This document shows, piece by piece, positions 11,549-24,000 of a stretch of 64,000 nt of DNA; within the stretch, counting starts at the first letter, position 1; each line of letters opens with the position of its first letter. The position numbers and the translations under genes were made by a program. The notes under the pieces were generated by a model. That model saw only the letters and a list, made by a program, of their open reading frames with translations, was not told the DNA's origin and made no database searches. The DNA is from Apostichopus japonicus (taxonomy: Eukaryota; Echinodermata; Holothuroidea; Aspidochirotida; Stichopodidae), in assembly GCF_037975245.1 (NCBI RefSeq), contig NC_092563.1, forward strand, positions 1,639,001 through 1,703,000, written 5' to 3'.

Positions 11549-11915
11549 CAGTGGCGTAGGAAGGTACTTTTGAGTGGGGGGGGCTGAAGACTGATGGCCG
11601 GCCTGGGGGAGGGGTCTAAGGGGAGGGGGTGTCCCCCTCCCCTTTGGATTTTTTTTGCATTTCCAGGTGGCCTCAGATGCAATTTGGTGCAATATAGCAC
11701 ACTTCAACACCCACTCCATTTTGTAAAGAATTTTGCATTTTCACCTGGCCTTAGATGCAATTTGGTGCTCCAAATGAGATTTTTTTCTCATTTGGAAATG
11801 AAAAAGGGGTTTTCTGACTTGCTGAGCGGGGGGGGGGGCGGAATGATACTTCCGCCCCCCATATTTTTCACTGGGGGGCTGGCGCCCCCCCAGCCCCCCG
11901 GTTCCTACGCCCTTG
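11549..11915 (+). mobile_element. hAT-type MITE, family B copy 1
   Basis: The TIRs are CAGTGGCGTAGGAA at the left and TTCCTACGCCCTTG at the right (12 of 14 paired). The element is flanked by a perfect 8-bp TSD, AGGGGAGA (11541-11548 and 11916-11923). It is 367 bp and nearly identical to 37243-37610. It has poly-G/C tracts at both ends and no transposase. Confidence 0.9.
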
Positions 11916-11923
11916 AGGGGAGA

Positions 11924-13068
11924 CATTTCGTGTCTGCTTCTCGAGCTTTGGCTGAGATCATGTTTACCATTATGTTCTCCTTCTAGAGGAATCGTGATAC
12001 CAGGGAGTTGTTATGGGGTTGTGATACACACCTGACGATGTCACAATCTCGATGCAAGGGGACTTGGGTTGAGAGCTAGCGGATCAGTCGTTTGGTAGTT
12101 TGGTTTTTCATGCCCAGGTTCTCTCCTGGGTGACTTTTCTCAAAAGAAGTTTTCCATTTAAGTTATGCTCTTTCAAAAGACATCTTACCGCTCTTGTACG
12201 ACTTTTATCTTTGAAGTTCTCGGTTTCCTGTGACCACTCCGGTCACGTCCACGCTAGACTCTCAGACATAGCGCGACGCCACACAAGACAGTTCAAAAGA
12301 TGATTCGATGGATTTCCGCTGTTGAAAGCCACATAGCAATTATAGGCACATGACCCGAGCTCGGGTTCATGCATATGTTGATGTCAGGGTCAGTACAACT
12401 TCAGGAAAAGTAAGGTGATCATCATAATTTTAGATGCACTTGTTACAACAATGTTTGTAAGATTCATGACATGCGGACTTGATATAAATCGATAGTGATT
12501 ACTGCATAAGAACCAAAGCAACATAACTAGTTCCTCGTGGTGTTACTATGTTACTTGTTAGATAAGGGATGTATATCCCTGCTGATATACAGTGACGTTC
12601 ATATTTTTCACATCTAACTGGAACTGGAGCTTATATCAGAGAGATTTGACCACTTTAGTGTGTTCATTCAAGTGAAGCCAACCATGAAAAATATTTGTGA
12701 TCGAATCACTACGTCTTCACAGTTAGTTCAGTTCCTTGAGTTTTACCATTGCTTTAACCATGATACACTATAAACGATAGACATTTCTGTTGCGGTAGCC
12801 CAATCCATGATGGTAAGTCAAATGCAGCCTGGTGGCATGTGGGTATACTGTACCGATAGTTTCCCAGGCCCAGGATAGAATCTCGCGGTTTCCCAGGCCC
12901 AGGCTAGAATACTGTGAAAGGTGTATAAATTCCTGCATGCATGGAAGTCGTTCTAAGGCTTCAAAACTAAATAGTGAAATGTACAGTGTAAGTAATTGTA
13001 GGCTTTCATTTCTAAACAGTATGTATATAAATCGTAGAATACGACAAGCAGAAAACGTCACTTGCAAG
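11924..13068. other. Intergenic, no gene seen
   Basis: No supported exon or RNA gene. CCAGGGAGTTGTTATGG (about 12000) is half of the short-hairpin family. The last ~30 bp (about 13041-13068) match the interior of the 6248/13526 repeat and form the left side of a copy split by the next MITE. Confidence 0.45.
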
Positions 13069-13452
13069 CATAGGCGTAGGAGCCCGATTTGATTTGGGGG
13101 GGGGGGGGGAGGGGGGGGGCTGTAACGACTTGCCCGAAAATATAACCAAAATTTGTCAGCGTTCAACATGTTCATGTGCACATCATATAAGTATGCATCG
13201 TTTATTACATCGCCTGCCAATAACATACAATCATTTGCCGTGTTATTACCCTTCCATGCATATTGCTATTGAGGGGAAGTCGTTACAATAATAATGATAA
13301 TAATAATATATATAGTTAAACCATTGAAAAACACATTGCAAATTATTTTTCTTTCAGTTGGTGCCCGAAAAATTCTCATCATATTGCCCGAATTTTCACA
13401 AAAAAATTTGATTGGGGGCTGCAGCCCCCCCCCCCTGCCTCCTACGCCTATG
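13069..13452 (+). mobile_element. hAT-type MITE, family A copy 1
   Basis: The element starts CATAGGCGTAGGAG and ends CTCCTACGCCTATG, perfect 14-bp TIRs, and is 384 bp. The left flank is CTTGCAAG; the right flank, CTTGCCTTAAG, is a decayed copy. It inserted into a copy of the 6248/13526 repeat, which resumes on the right side. It has one copy of the internal ~84-bp unit (GGTGCCCGAAAAATTCTC). Confidence 0.85.
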
Positions 13453-13525
13453 CTTGCCTTAAGCAACGGAAAGTTATAACTTTTTCAGAGCGCAGCACTC
13501 GATTTGGGGAGAGTCTTCAATGCCC

Positions 13526-13903
13526 TTAAAGGGTGTGAAGACTAGCGCAAAAAGAAACGTCTAATGCTGCTAATCTGACCTCCCGAATGAAAGTGTAACA
13601 GAAGTGTTAGACACAACCATCGGTCCCAGAAAATACGCACACAGCTTGCTACCTTCGGTAATTAGACACGTACTATAGTGTACAGTGAGTACATACGTAC
13701 AGCTGCAGTCAATACCCACAGCACACTGTACAAACGATACATCGATGGACATCTCAGGTCCGGCTAAAGATAACAAGGTATCATGTTTCATTACTGTCTG
13801 CAATTTGTAGCGACAAGCAGAACACTCACTTGCAAGCAATGGAAAGTTAACTTTTTTCAGAGCGCGGCACGCGGTTTGGGCCAAGTCTGCAATATGCCTT
13901 TAA
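13526..13903 (+). mobile_element. Short interspersed repeat (MITE-like), copy 2
   Basis: It is the same family and orientation as 6248-6620, bounded by TTAAAGGGTG and TGCCTTTAA. The 3' tail of another copy (13453-13525) abuts it head to tail, and that copy is interrupted by the MITE at 13069-13452. Confidence 0.6.
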
Positions 13904-14965
13904 GGCTGGTTCTGTAAATGATGTATGTAGCCTAGCTGTGCAAGAAACGTAGGTCTTTATTCAGAGTTTGACCATTCTTTTTCTCATCATATAATTTCTG
14001 TTTTACTTAAAAGTGTTCCTAGGTTATCGTTTCTGAACACATGCATTTCTTTACGGCTTTAGACAGATATCGGTGCTTGCAAAATGCTGGTCCATGCCTA
14101 TGAAACTTCTTAAAGGGTATGATCTGCTTTATTGGCTCCAATTATATAGCACGCAGCTGTAGCTATTTAAGTATTGTGATTATGTAATCGACCTGCCAGG
14201 GTCTTAAATCGACCTCAGGCTTTAAGATTAGCCTGCATAGCTTCTTAACACCATTTGGCTCATTGTGTAAACACTGAGTGGAAATATGTTCATGTCTTCA
14301 GTGTAGTTATAATCATACAGCGTTCACACAAAGATCCTCATACAAGAAAAACTATGTGGCAGGCGTTGCAGACTAATTGGTAAAAAGTGGTCATTTTTCG
14401 ACCAAGGCAGGTCGATTATGTCATCTCAAGAAACTTTTCCATGATAGCGTGCTATTGTTAGGGCCTATACAGTAGACTTTGAAACACATCTTGTGAAAAA
14501 CTTCCATATGAGTACAATATGCTTTCAAAAGGCAGTAGAATCAACAAATTTCACTAAGAACCATGTAAGAGCTATAACACTAATTCTGAAGCTGAAAATG
14601 GAACAACGTTTGTGTTACAACACTTTTAGTATACTACGTGATAAACAATTAGAACCTAAGAATAACAGAAAAGCTTTACTGAGCAGTACTTTTCCAGATG
14701 CCTCACGATATAAAGGAACAATTATGAAAAGTGGATAGAAAGAAAGAAAATTAGGAACTGGTGATAGACTTTGGAAAGAAACATCACTAGCAAGCAAATT
14801 TTGATACTTATTTACAGAAACTACAGTACATATACCTGTACAGTGTTGCCTTACAAGATCCATACCAACATCGAAGACTGTTAAAACATTGATAGAATAT
14901 GGTTTCTTTGGGGAAATTCAATGTTCTGTCTAATTTTGTACTGTATTTCCTTCTTTTCTTCTCAG

Positions 14966-15007
14966 AGGAGCAAGTTTACTTTGGGCAAACAGAGCAAATT
15001 TAAGTCA
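14966..15007 (+). CDS. CHST15: CHST15-like, N-terminal cytoplasmic-tail exon (42 nt)
   Basis: A pyrimidine tract plus CTCAG acceptor and a GTATGT donor bound 14 codons, RSKFTLGKQSKFKS. They run in phase 0 into PRRLLFCLIVG of the next exon. A basic tail before a signal anchor is expected for a type II Golgi protein. There is no ATG inside, so at least one upstream exon is missing from the model. Confidence 0.55.
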
Positions 15008-18000
15008 GTATGTATCTTCACTAACATTTGCCACAATAATTTAAATTAATTTTAAATTATTATAATTTAAATTATTGACCATTTCTAATCTTAACCAAAG
15101 CAATACCCCCCCCACCTCCAGCCCAGTAGGATGGGTAACAATTTTCAGAACTTGACACATCAATTCAAAAGCTGTCTTATAATTGTAAATATAGCAAAAT
15201 ATAACAGTGCCACTTGAGTTCATTACCTTCATTAAATAACAAATCCTTTGAAAGGAATGAATTGTCTTCTAAGGTTCACTACTAATCTTAAATGTTAATT
15301 AACATAGGCGTAGGAGCCTCATTTGATTTGGGGGGGCTGTAACGACTTGCCGAAAAATAAAACCAATTTTTTTCGCGCGCTCCGCACGCGTTCCACATGT
15401 TAATGTGAATATCATATAGGCATTCATCGCTTATTACATCACATGCCAATAACATAAAATCATTTTTCGTGTTATTACCGTTCCATATTGGTTATAATTA
15501 TTGGGGTAGTCGTTACAACAATAATGATAATAATATAAGTTTAACTATTGAAAAACACAATGCAAATTCTTCTTCTTTCAGTAGGTGCCAGTGGCGGAGC
15601 TAGGGGTATTGGTCAGGGGGGAGAGAATGGTCTGTAGGGGCACTTTCGACACTATCTAAGCGGAGCACCACCAGCAGTTGGCGCCGAGCGTACAAAAAAT
15701 TTTTGAGTAAAGATACTCCCTAGATCGCCGGAAATGACTCTTTCCAGGCCTAGCTAATTTGCAGATAAACGAAGAATAAATAGGTGTCATCGCCATTTGT
15801 CAGAAAATTGCACCAATAAAATGTGACAAATGTCAATAGGTATTTGAGAGCGCAATGAAAAAGTCAATAATCGCGAATAAGTAGAAAGTGGTTAAAAGCT
15901 GAAAAGGTCGCTAGCAGTCCATTTGAGTCCGTCTGACTGTATGGACGCTCCGCCACTGGTAGGTGCCCGAAAAATTCTCAGCATATTGCCCGAATTTTCA
16001 CCAAAAAATTTGAAAAACACATTGCAAATTATTACTCTTTCAGTAGGTGCTCGAAAAATTTTCAGCATATTGCCCGAATTTTCACCAAAAAATTGAAAAA
16101 CACATTGCAAATTATTATTCTTTCAGTAGATGCCCGAAAAATTCTTAGCATATTGCCAAATTTTCACCCCAAAAAAATGAAAAACACTATGCAAATTATT
16201 ATTCTTCCAGTAGGTGCCCGAAAAATTCTCAGCATAGTGCCCGAATTTTCACAAAAATAATTGGTTGGGGGGGCTGCAGCCCCCCCGCCTCCTACGCCTA
16301 TGTTAATTAAACTAATTACTAAATTAATGTTAACCAAATTAACTGAATCAAATCTAATTTGTCAATTTGACTCAATTGCCAAAGAAACCAAAAATGCTTA
16401 CTAAAAGTGAAAACTATAATTTTAATGCTTTCCCTCCCATTGGCCTCCATCATGTAGAATTTCTGACTTATTTCCTGACATGACTAATAAGTCCAAATAA
16501 CTTGCAAATTAGCTGAAATTGAGAACCAGGTACAGTAACTTGTGACTTGGATATATGTCACAATTTTGTCAATATTTAACATGATAAACCACATTTATAT
16601 CATAAATGCATGAATGTAATCTGCCAACTTAATCAGTAGCAGTACTGCAGAGGGCTGTTTTTTATCTACCCCCCCCGCACCCTTTCTCTTCCTTTCTCAA
16701 ATCCATCATGCATATACAAACAAATTAATTTTGGAGGTGGAGGAAAGGGAGGAGGAAGGGAAGATGGGGGAAGGGAAGGGTAATGTTTATGGAAATATGC
16801 TATGATAATCTAGTTTCACATTAGCACTCATTATATCTTAAAGCAGCATTTTGCGTTTGGTCGCCGTTTTCTATTTTTTTGACATGTCCATCGAGTTTTT
16901 CACATATATCAATCACAAAATTGCAAACTAAGATATCAGCCAAGTTTTTCCCTGCCAACATCGTTACTTGGCGAGTACAGTACTGTACTTAAGGATATTT
17001 GCAGAGAATGAGAAAAGTATCCACGACAAAATTCCACATACAAAATTAATCGCATACAGTACCCAAACCCACTAGTTTGAATTCAACCAATCAGAGATGC
17101 AGGTTTAGTTATGAGCCATTGCTAAAAATAGATTCAAGACTTTGCACTGGCACAACCAGGGAGTTGTTATGGAACTCCCTGGTACAACTGCCATATAGAC
17201 TGTACACAAATCAAGCTTGGCGTTGGATTACGTATTGATCTACAGTATGACGTTCGTTGTGTTTAAATATTCATATTATGGGCGAGGTTAATGGGGATCC
17301 CTACGGAAAATATCTTGTAGAAAAACAAAGTTGAAAGTTGCAAATTTTTCGACTTTTATGCCACCATTTGAAGAACCATTAGTGGTCAACAACTGAGGTC
17401 GTTCAGAATTTTGTTAATGTTTTAGAATAATTTGGCAGATCGTCTGTGCATAGATTTTTAAACTGTTTATATGTTAATGGAAGGCGTTAAAAGTGTTACA
17501 ATGTTGAGAGTTACTGACTTTGAACAGTTTAATAACCATTGTTCAACTTGAAATGATATAACAAATTCGTTTCTATTAACATGATATATACGTGGTAACC
17601 GTGAGTATAACTGTACCGTGAGTAACCAACAAAAACATAGTTTTTTATGGAAATGTCCAATCATGTAAGATTTTAATTTTACCTAGTATTTGTACCACCA
17701 GCTAAGGTTTATGAACCATACATTCCCCTTTCTAGAGATCATGAAATATGAGGAAATTTTTGGAATAATGACCATTTTCCATTTTGGGTGGAACAAGTAA
17801 TGTAAATTGAGTAACCGACTCTTTCTTGTGTATATTATACAACCCAGACAAACCAAGGGTATGATATGCCGCTGTTGTGCTATTACAATAGGTCTAGGCA
17901 AACTATTACTAATGTATAAAAAGTAATGATTCAAACAGTGAAGCATGGAAATTATGTTACCATTTGGTAAGTCCCAACCCATCAAATAAGTAACGTGAGT

Positions 18001-21000
18001 AACCGTGGAATTGCCGTTTAAATGACTGTAACCAAGGGCAATTGTCGGATTTTGCCAAATGTAGTGCATATATACCTCTGGTCACAAGTGCATTTATAGT
18101 AGAGTGGAATAAACTTTCGTAGGTCATGTGAACTTTCATAAATATATTTTATCAGGAAAGGTAATTATTGATAGCTGTATATTTCCTCCTAATTAATTAA
18201 TTAATTAATTAATACATAGCGGTAACAAATGTAATTGGTACTTTATTTGGACAGGTGGTCTATTTTAACTTCAATTAGGTTTTAAGTTAATTGCCTAATT
18301 TCGTTGCCGACTACTAGCAGCGTTTGGCATATCGTTCAACTTTGAACTTAGTAAAAATAACCCATAAATGTGAATTTTTCAAATTTCTTTTTCTTTTTTA
18401 GCCAAGAAGACTCCTCTTTTGCTTGATTGTTGGCTCGGTCTTGGTGTCAGGACTATTCTTCAGGGTCCTACAAGATACAGTGCTGGTGAGGACTCAACCA
18501 TCGACAAAACCAGTGGATGGTCCATTGTCTGACCGTGAACATGAGCTCCTTGCCAAACTTCTCAATATACCTGTGCAATCAAAACCATATGGAGAGAATC
18601 ATTCATCTTTTCTGACTAATCAAACTAATGTCACGGAGGATGTTATTCCAAACCCACTTCCACAGCTATATCCTGAGGTAAGATGTCTTTATAGGTAGTA
18701 CCTGATACAAAATATGATGTTGCTTGCCTGCTGTACTGGCCATTACAAACACTGTGCACTAACAGATATATGGCATGAAGCCCATTGAAGTTTGGTTATT
18801 GGTCTGAACTTTAAGGACGGGAAGGGAATGGATCATGATGGCTCATCATGTGCCTAGATGTTGAATGTGTTTTGCAATATCAAAGGATTTATGATCACTT
18901 AATTACACCATGAATGTATTCTACAGATAATGTACATATTTGTCACCGGTTTTGGGGGCAACAATACTCTGTGCAGTACCTCTATATACATTGAGGCAAC
19001 TGCAGTGTGTGCATGTTTGTGAATGCATGTGCATATGCATGAATGTATCACTGTGTGTCTATCTTGTATTTGGTGTGTGGATCCTTCTGTTAGTGAGTAA
19101 AAGAACCTGGTCATTTCAGGTAAACAGAGGTCAAGAGCTGAAACTTTTGAACAACCGAGTGATGGATATATCTGTCACACTTGCTATGTAGATGTATTAT
19201 AGTTTTTGGCGCTGACCTTTCGAATATTAATTAGGTAATGGGGTCAAACGTAAATCGTTACTTTGCAATAACTCTGCATCGGATGCGAGCCAAACTTAAA
19301 TCAGATTGTATCAAAACTTGGAATACAATTGTTGGTTAATAGCTGGTACGTACATGTGGGCATAAATATTATGATTTTGGGTGTTAATTTACATACAATA
19401 CTTTAAAGGCCCGGTCACACTACAGCGATATTTTATCGGAATACGGTCCGATTTTTCCGATTGTAGGCCGAAGAGTGAGGTTTGTGGTAGCGAATGTAAT
19501 GAATGCAGTGGAATATTCGAATACCTACTCCAAATCTGAGGGGTTCTGGAACGGACTACATTCTGAAGTGACGTCACATCGAAAAAGGATAAAAATCGGA
19601 AGAGTAATCGGATAGCTATCCGATAAAAGGAAACGGAGTCAATGTCAAAAGTTAGGAGAGGGCTATTCCACATCGGAATGGCTCAACAGATAGCAAATCA
19701 GGTCCTTTATCACTGTGGCTAGAAGACCCGAACGAAAAACTGGCTGTTTCGATTCCTCCGGGAAAATCGGGTAGTATTCCGATAAAAAATCGGTATAGTG
19801 TGACCGGGCCTTAATATTCCACTAAAAGCAAGGAACCATAGGCTCTTGTTCTTTTTATCGTTTCTGCTGCCAGACCTCTTGGGATATTCTTTTGATATAT
19901 TGTCAGTGTGTACTATATGGAATTCTTTACAAAAGTTAGGTATTTTTGTAGCCTAACCTCATTTCAGAGACAACTAATGAGGTAATTTTTTGCTTATTTT
20001 GTAGCATGAAACGTCTATAAAGGTTACACATCATATCTCATCTTAATGTCAATAACGGTCAGCAGTAACCACCATAAATAGTTCCAGAACCTTCTAAAGT
20101 TACCAAGCTTCTGCATTTTGCTATTACAGAGATAAACAATGGATCTTGTGAATCTGAAGTTTAGAGAGCTGCACAATAGTAAATCTAACAGTCTGCAGTG
20201 TTCCTAGATATATCTAGTCAAGTCGATAGGTAACAATTAGCGTTTCATTCCAAACAGGAAAGACAGATCACTGTGCACTTCTTGGTTTCCTCAAGTAGAG
20301 AGTTTTCACAAACATTGATAATTGCAGCTCTATCAAACAGAAGGGTTGAGCACATAGGCGTAGGAGCCTGATTTGATTTGGGGGGGCTGTAACGACTTGC
20401 CCGAAAAATATTACCAAAATTTTTCGCGCGCTACTCGCGCGTTCAACATCTTAATGTGCTATGATATAGCCATTCATCGGTTATTACATCACATGCCGAT
20501 AACCGATGAACGCATATGACATGCACAATAAGATGTTAAATGCGCGCAGAACGTGCGAAAAATTTGGGTTGTATTTTCCCTCTTATTACCATTCCATATT
20601 GGTTATAACTATTGGGGAAGTCGTCACAATAATAACGATAATAATAATTTCAGTTTAACCATTGAAAAAAACATTGCAAATTATTATTCTCTCCGTAGGT
20701 GCCCGAAAAATTCTCAGCATATTGCCCGAATTTTCACCCCCCCCCCAAAAAAAAAAAAAAAATTGAAAAACACATTGCAAACTTTTCTTCTTTCAGTAGG
20801 TGCCCGAAAAATTCTCAGCATATTGCCCGAATTTTCACCCCCCCCCCAAAAAAAAAAAAAAAAATTGAAAAACACATTGCAAACTTTTCTTCTTTCAGTA
20901 GGTGCCCGAAAAATTCTCAGCATATTGCCCGAATTTTCACCAAAAATTTTGTTTGGGGGGGCTGCAGCCCCCCAGCCCCCCCGCCTCCTACGCCTATGGT

Positions 21001-24000
21001 TGAGCAGGAAACCCTGAAAGTTGCAAAGAATAATATTTCTGATCATCTTCCAAAGTCAACTGTAAGGCTGATCCATGTTACAGTATATTATATGTTCATC
21101 TCAAGGTTAAAAAAACCTTCAGAGTTTTTGTGTTCACAACATCTGAACAATTTCCTGAGTCCTTGTTAAATCCTTGAACTTGTAGAATGCACTCATGGCA
21201 GTAATCGTAGTGTTCATAGAGCTGCGGAGAGATTATAGGATGTTTGCCAAAAATGTTGGAAAAGGTGTCATGACTCCTTAGTGAGACCTTTCTTTTGTTT
21301 AAACAGCAACATCAGCATTTATAGAATACAAGGCGAACGAAGGATCAACTTTTTTTGAAAATCGTAAAAGCAGATGAACAAACATTTGATAGTTTTGTTT
21401 TCTTGGATAGTTAATGTATGTATGTACAGTAATTGGTGTATGCTGTGGAAGGTGTTACAGCTTCATGCTTAAAGTTGAATGAAAGAGATATTAAATTTAG
21501 CTATTAAACAGATAGCTGTGTAATTAACAGTGCCAAGTTACTCAATATGTACAGAGCTAGTGCACGATCTGCATCAGATTGCATTGTTAAGGCATATTAA
21601 CATATATGTTACTCTAGTACATAAGAGTTTTTCTTCTTGTTGTTTCTTGCAGCTACATGCAAAGATACCTAAAACATTATTGCCACAATATAAGAGCCCA
21701 TGCTGGCATTATAATGGCAAGCTGACGTGTTTGCCATACTTCTATCTGATCGGGATGCCAAAGTGTGGTACAACAGACCTTTGGGATAAACTTGTCCAGC
21801 ATCCGCAAGTAGCAAAAGTTCCCAAAGAACCTCATTGGTGGGCTAAACGTAGAAATGGTTGGACCAAGACACCCATCCACGCTGAGCAAGGTGAGAAACC
21901 TGTTTGGCTCACTCATTGAGCTATAAAATGGGTGGCATTTTTTTACGATGCACCGCTTTTGAGATAAGGCCATGCTACTCGATCTTGTTGGGATACATGG
22001 ACCTGACTGTGTGGTTACAACCACCTTCAGGCAGCTGGAAACCATATGCAATTGCATTTACCCAAAAGACAATTCAGAACAGAAAACTAAATTTGGTTTG
22101 AAAACTTTGCTCTGGGGAGCCCATTGTTTTGCTATTGATCAAACATAACTACTTCAAGCAGAGGTCAAAGGTTTCATATTGAGGTATTTCATAAAATGTG
22201 GATTACCTTTCATAACTTTACACCATTCTGCACCGCATTGACGCCATTCTGCAACGCATCGACGCCGTTCTGCACCGCAATGCTTGTTACTAGACTTTGT
22301 TGAAGTATGTTGTTCATCCTGGCTATACGCTACAGCCTAGTGTGTCACACTCATATCAGATTGTTCATGTAGCATCATCGAAACCACACTGCAGTTTTGC
22401 CGCCCAGGTCAATTATCAAAACCAAGTAAGCTTTGAAGTTTTATTTTGTTATTTTCAGTTCAACGAATTCGCAAAATGACAAAAGGCACAGACGACGCAT
22501 CCGTGGATTGGTATTTAAACTGGTTTCGAACCTTTGCAGTGCCTTCAGTGAAAAAGAACAAGAAAATAGTCTTTGGTGAGTTACAGTAGCTGCATGAAAA
22601 TTTCTACGAGTGTCAAATCCAAACATCTTTCATTGCCGTACATGCTAAGATGAGCACAAAGAAAATTCTGGCTCGGTTTGAGAGAGATGTTATTCTGGTT
22701 AAAATTCCTGTCAGGGGATGCCATTTTGTCCAAATTCGATACCCGGCTGTGTCATAGTATGGTGGGTTTTTCATCCAAGATCAATCCTCGGTTTTGCCAT
22801 CTGAAATGACTTTCTAAATTGAAAAGACTCCAAATATGTGAGTTAAAATGTTGAATTGGAAGCCACCCAATGTAATCCATAAGCCCTTGCGGGGCTCCTC
22901 CCACATTTGTGGTCGCTTAAGCATCGTAAAAAAATTATATGAAGTGTAGTGAAGCTGGTTGGAAAATCACCCTTTTGACCTTTGGTGGTCTGTCCATACC
23001 GCAGATCTTTTTGTGTGTATTCCTGTTACACTGTGCACATTTCTTGAATTGAGTTGACCTTGGAAGGTACACTTTGCCACAATTTGTAACAATATTGCAG
23101 ACAGAATAAGGAAGTCATTAACTTATAGTTTGTGCTAGCAACATTAAATCAAAACTATATCCCTTTGACTCTCAGATTCTGACCTCCGATGCTTTCAAAT
23201 GACATAAAAGTATTTCAAATGTATATGCATTTTTGTTGTCTTATAACAGCTTAACTTTGAATCTGGCAATCAAAAATGTACCTCTCTGGTTATATTAGTT
23301 TCAGTTGTTACATCCATCAACTCCAAAACGACTGGTGACCAGCAAAAGTACTTTATCACTTATCAAAGATCATTGAATAATTTCATAACTTGAAATTATC
23401 ATGAAAAGCATAATTTTTGCACTCATTGATTAATAATGAGATTTCCAGTATACTGCATGTTTGTTTGGACATTGGATTATTTTGATCTCGAACAAAATAC
23501 CTGTTTCTGGATGAGGCATTTGCTTTAAAGTTTGGGCATATCCTTGAAACCTATAGCCATCAAAACTATCAGAGTTCCTCAAAATGCCATCCCTCCCTTT
23601 AAATGTACAGTGTAGGTACTGACCAAGTTTATGGCATCATGTGGGGTGGGGAGGTGTGTGTGGCAGAGGGGTGGGGGGGTGGGGGCTTGCAACATTGATA
23701 TCATGTGCCCATTGGGTTAGCATACATTTGGTACAATGGGTGAGACCTACTATATGTGGCCTAATATGTAGCTTCACAATAGTTCCTCATTAGTGTATAG
23801 GCTTCATAGTAAACAGTAAAACATTTTTTTGGTCTTGAAAAAGTATGGAATTTTATTTGTTGTAAAACATGGGAACAATGATAGAGGCATTGAATAATTT
23901 TCATAGGGGGTAATATTCTTGCTGAAAGTGTTGAGACATAAACTGGGGTCATCGTGTGAAACCACCCTATAAGGAAACCCAGATAATGTAGCACATCCTT

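Larger units (their letters stand above)
16311..18401. other. CHST15-like intron sequence, no gene seen
   Basis: Besides the short hairpin at 17155 and an (AATT)n run at 18190-18213, nothing recognisable. Purine-rich tract at about 16730-16790. Confidence 0.5.

Noticed and set aside
19739..19760. Possible tRNA T-arm (GTTTCGATTCC)
   Set aside because: It lies inside the Harbinger-like MITE, and no acceptor stem, D-arm or anticodon arm could be fitted around it.
20553..21169. Overlapping open frames of about 155 codons with GARKILSILPEF-type repeats
   Set aside because: They come from the tandem units inside a MITE and are frame-dependent artefacts of poly-A/poly-C runs.
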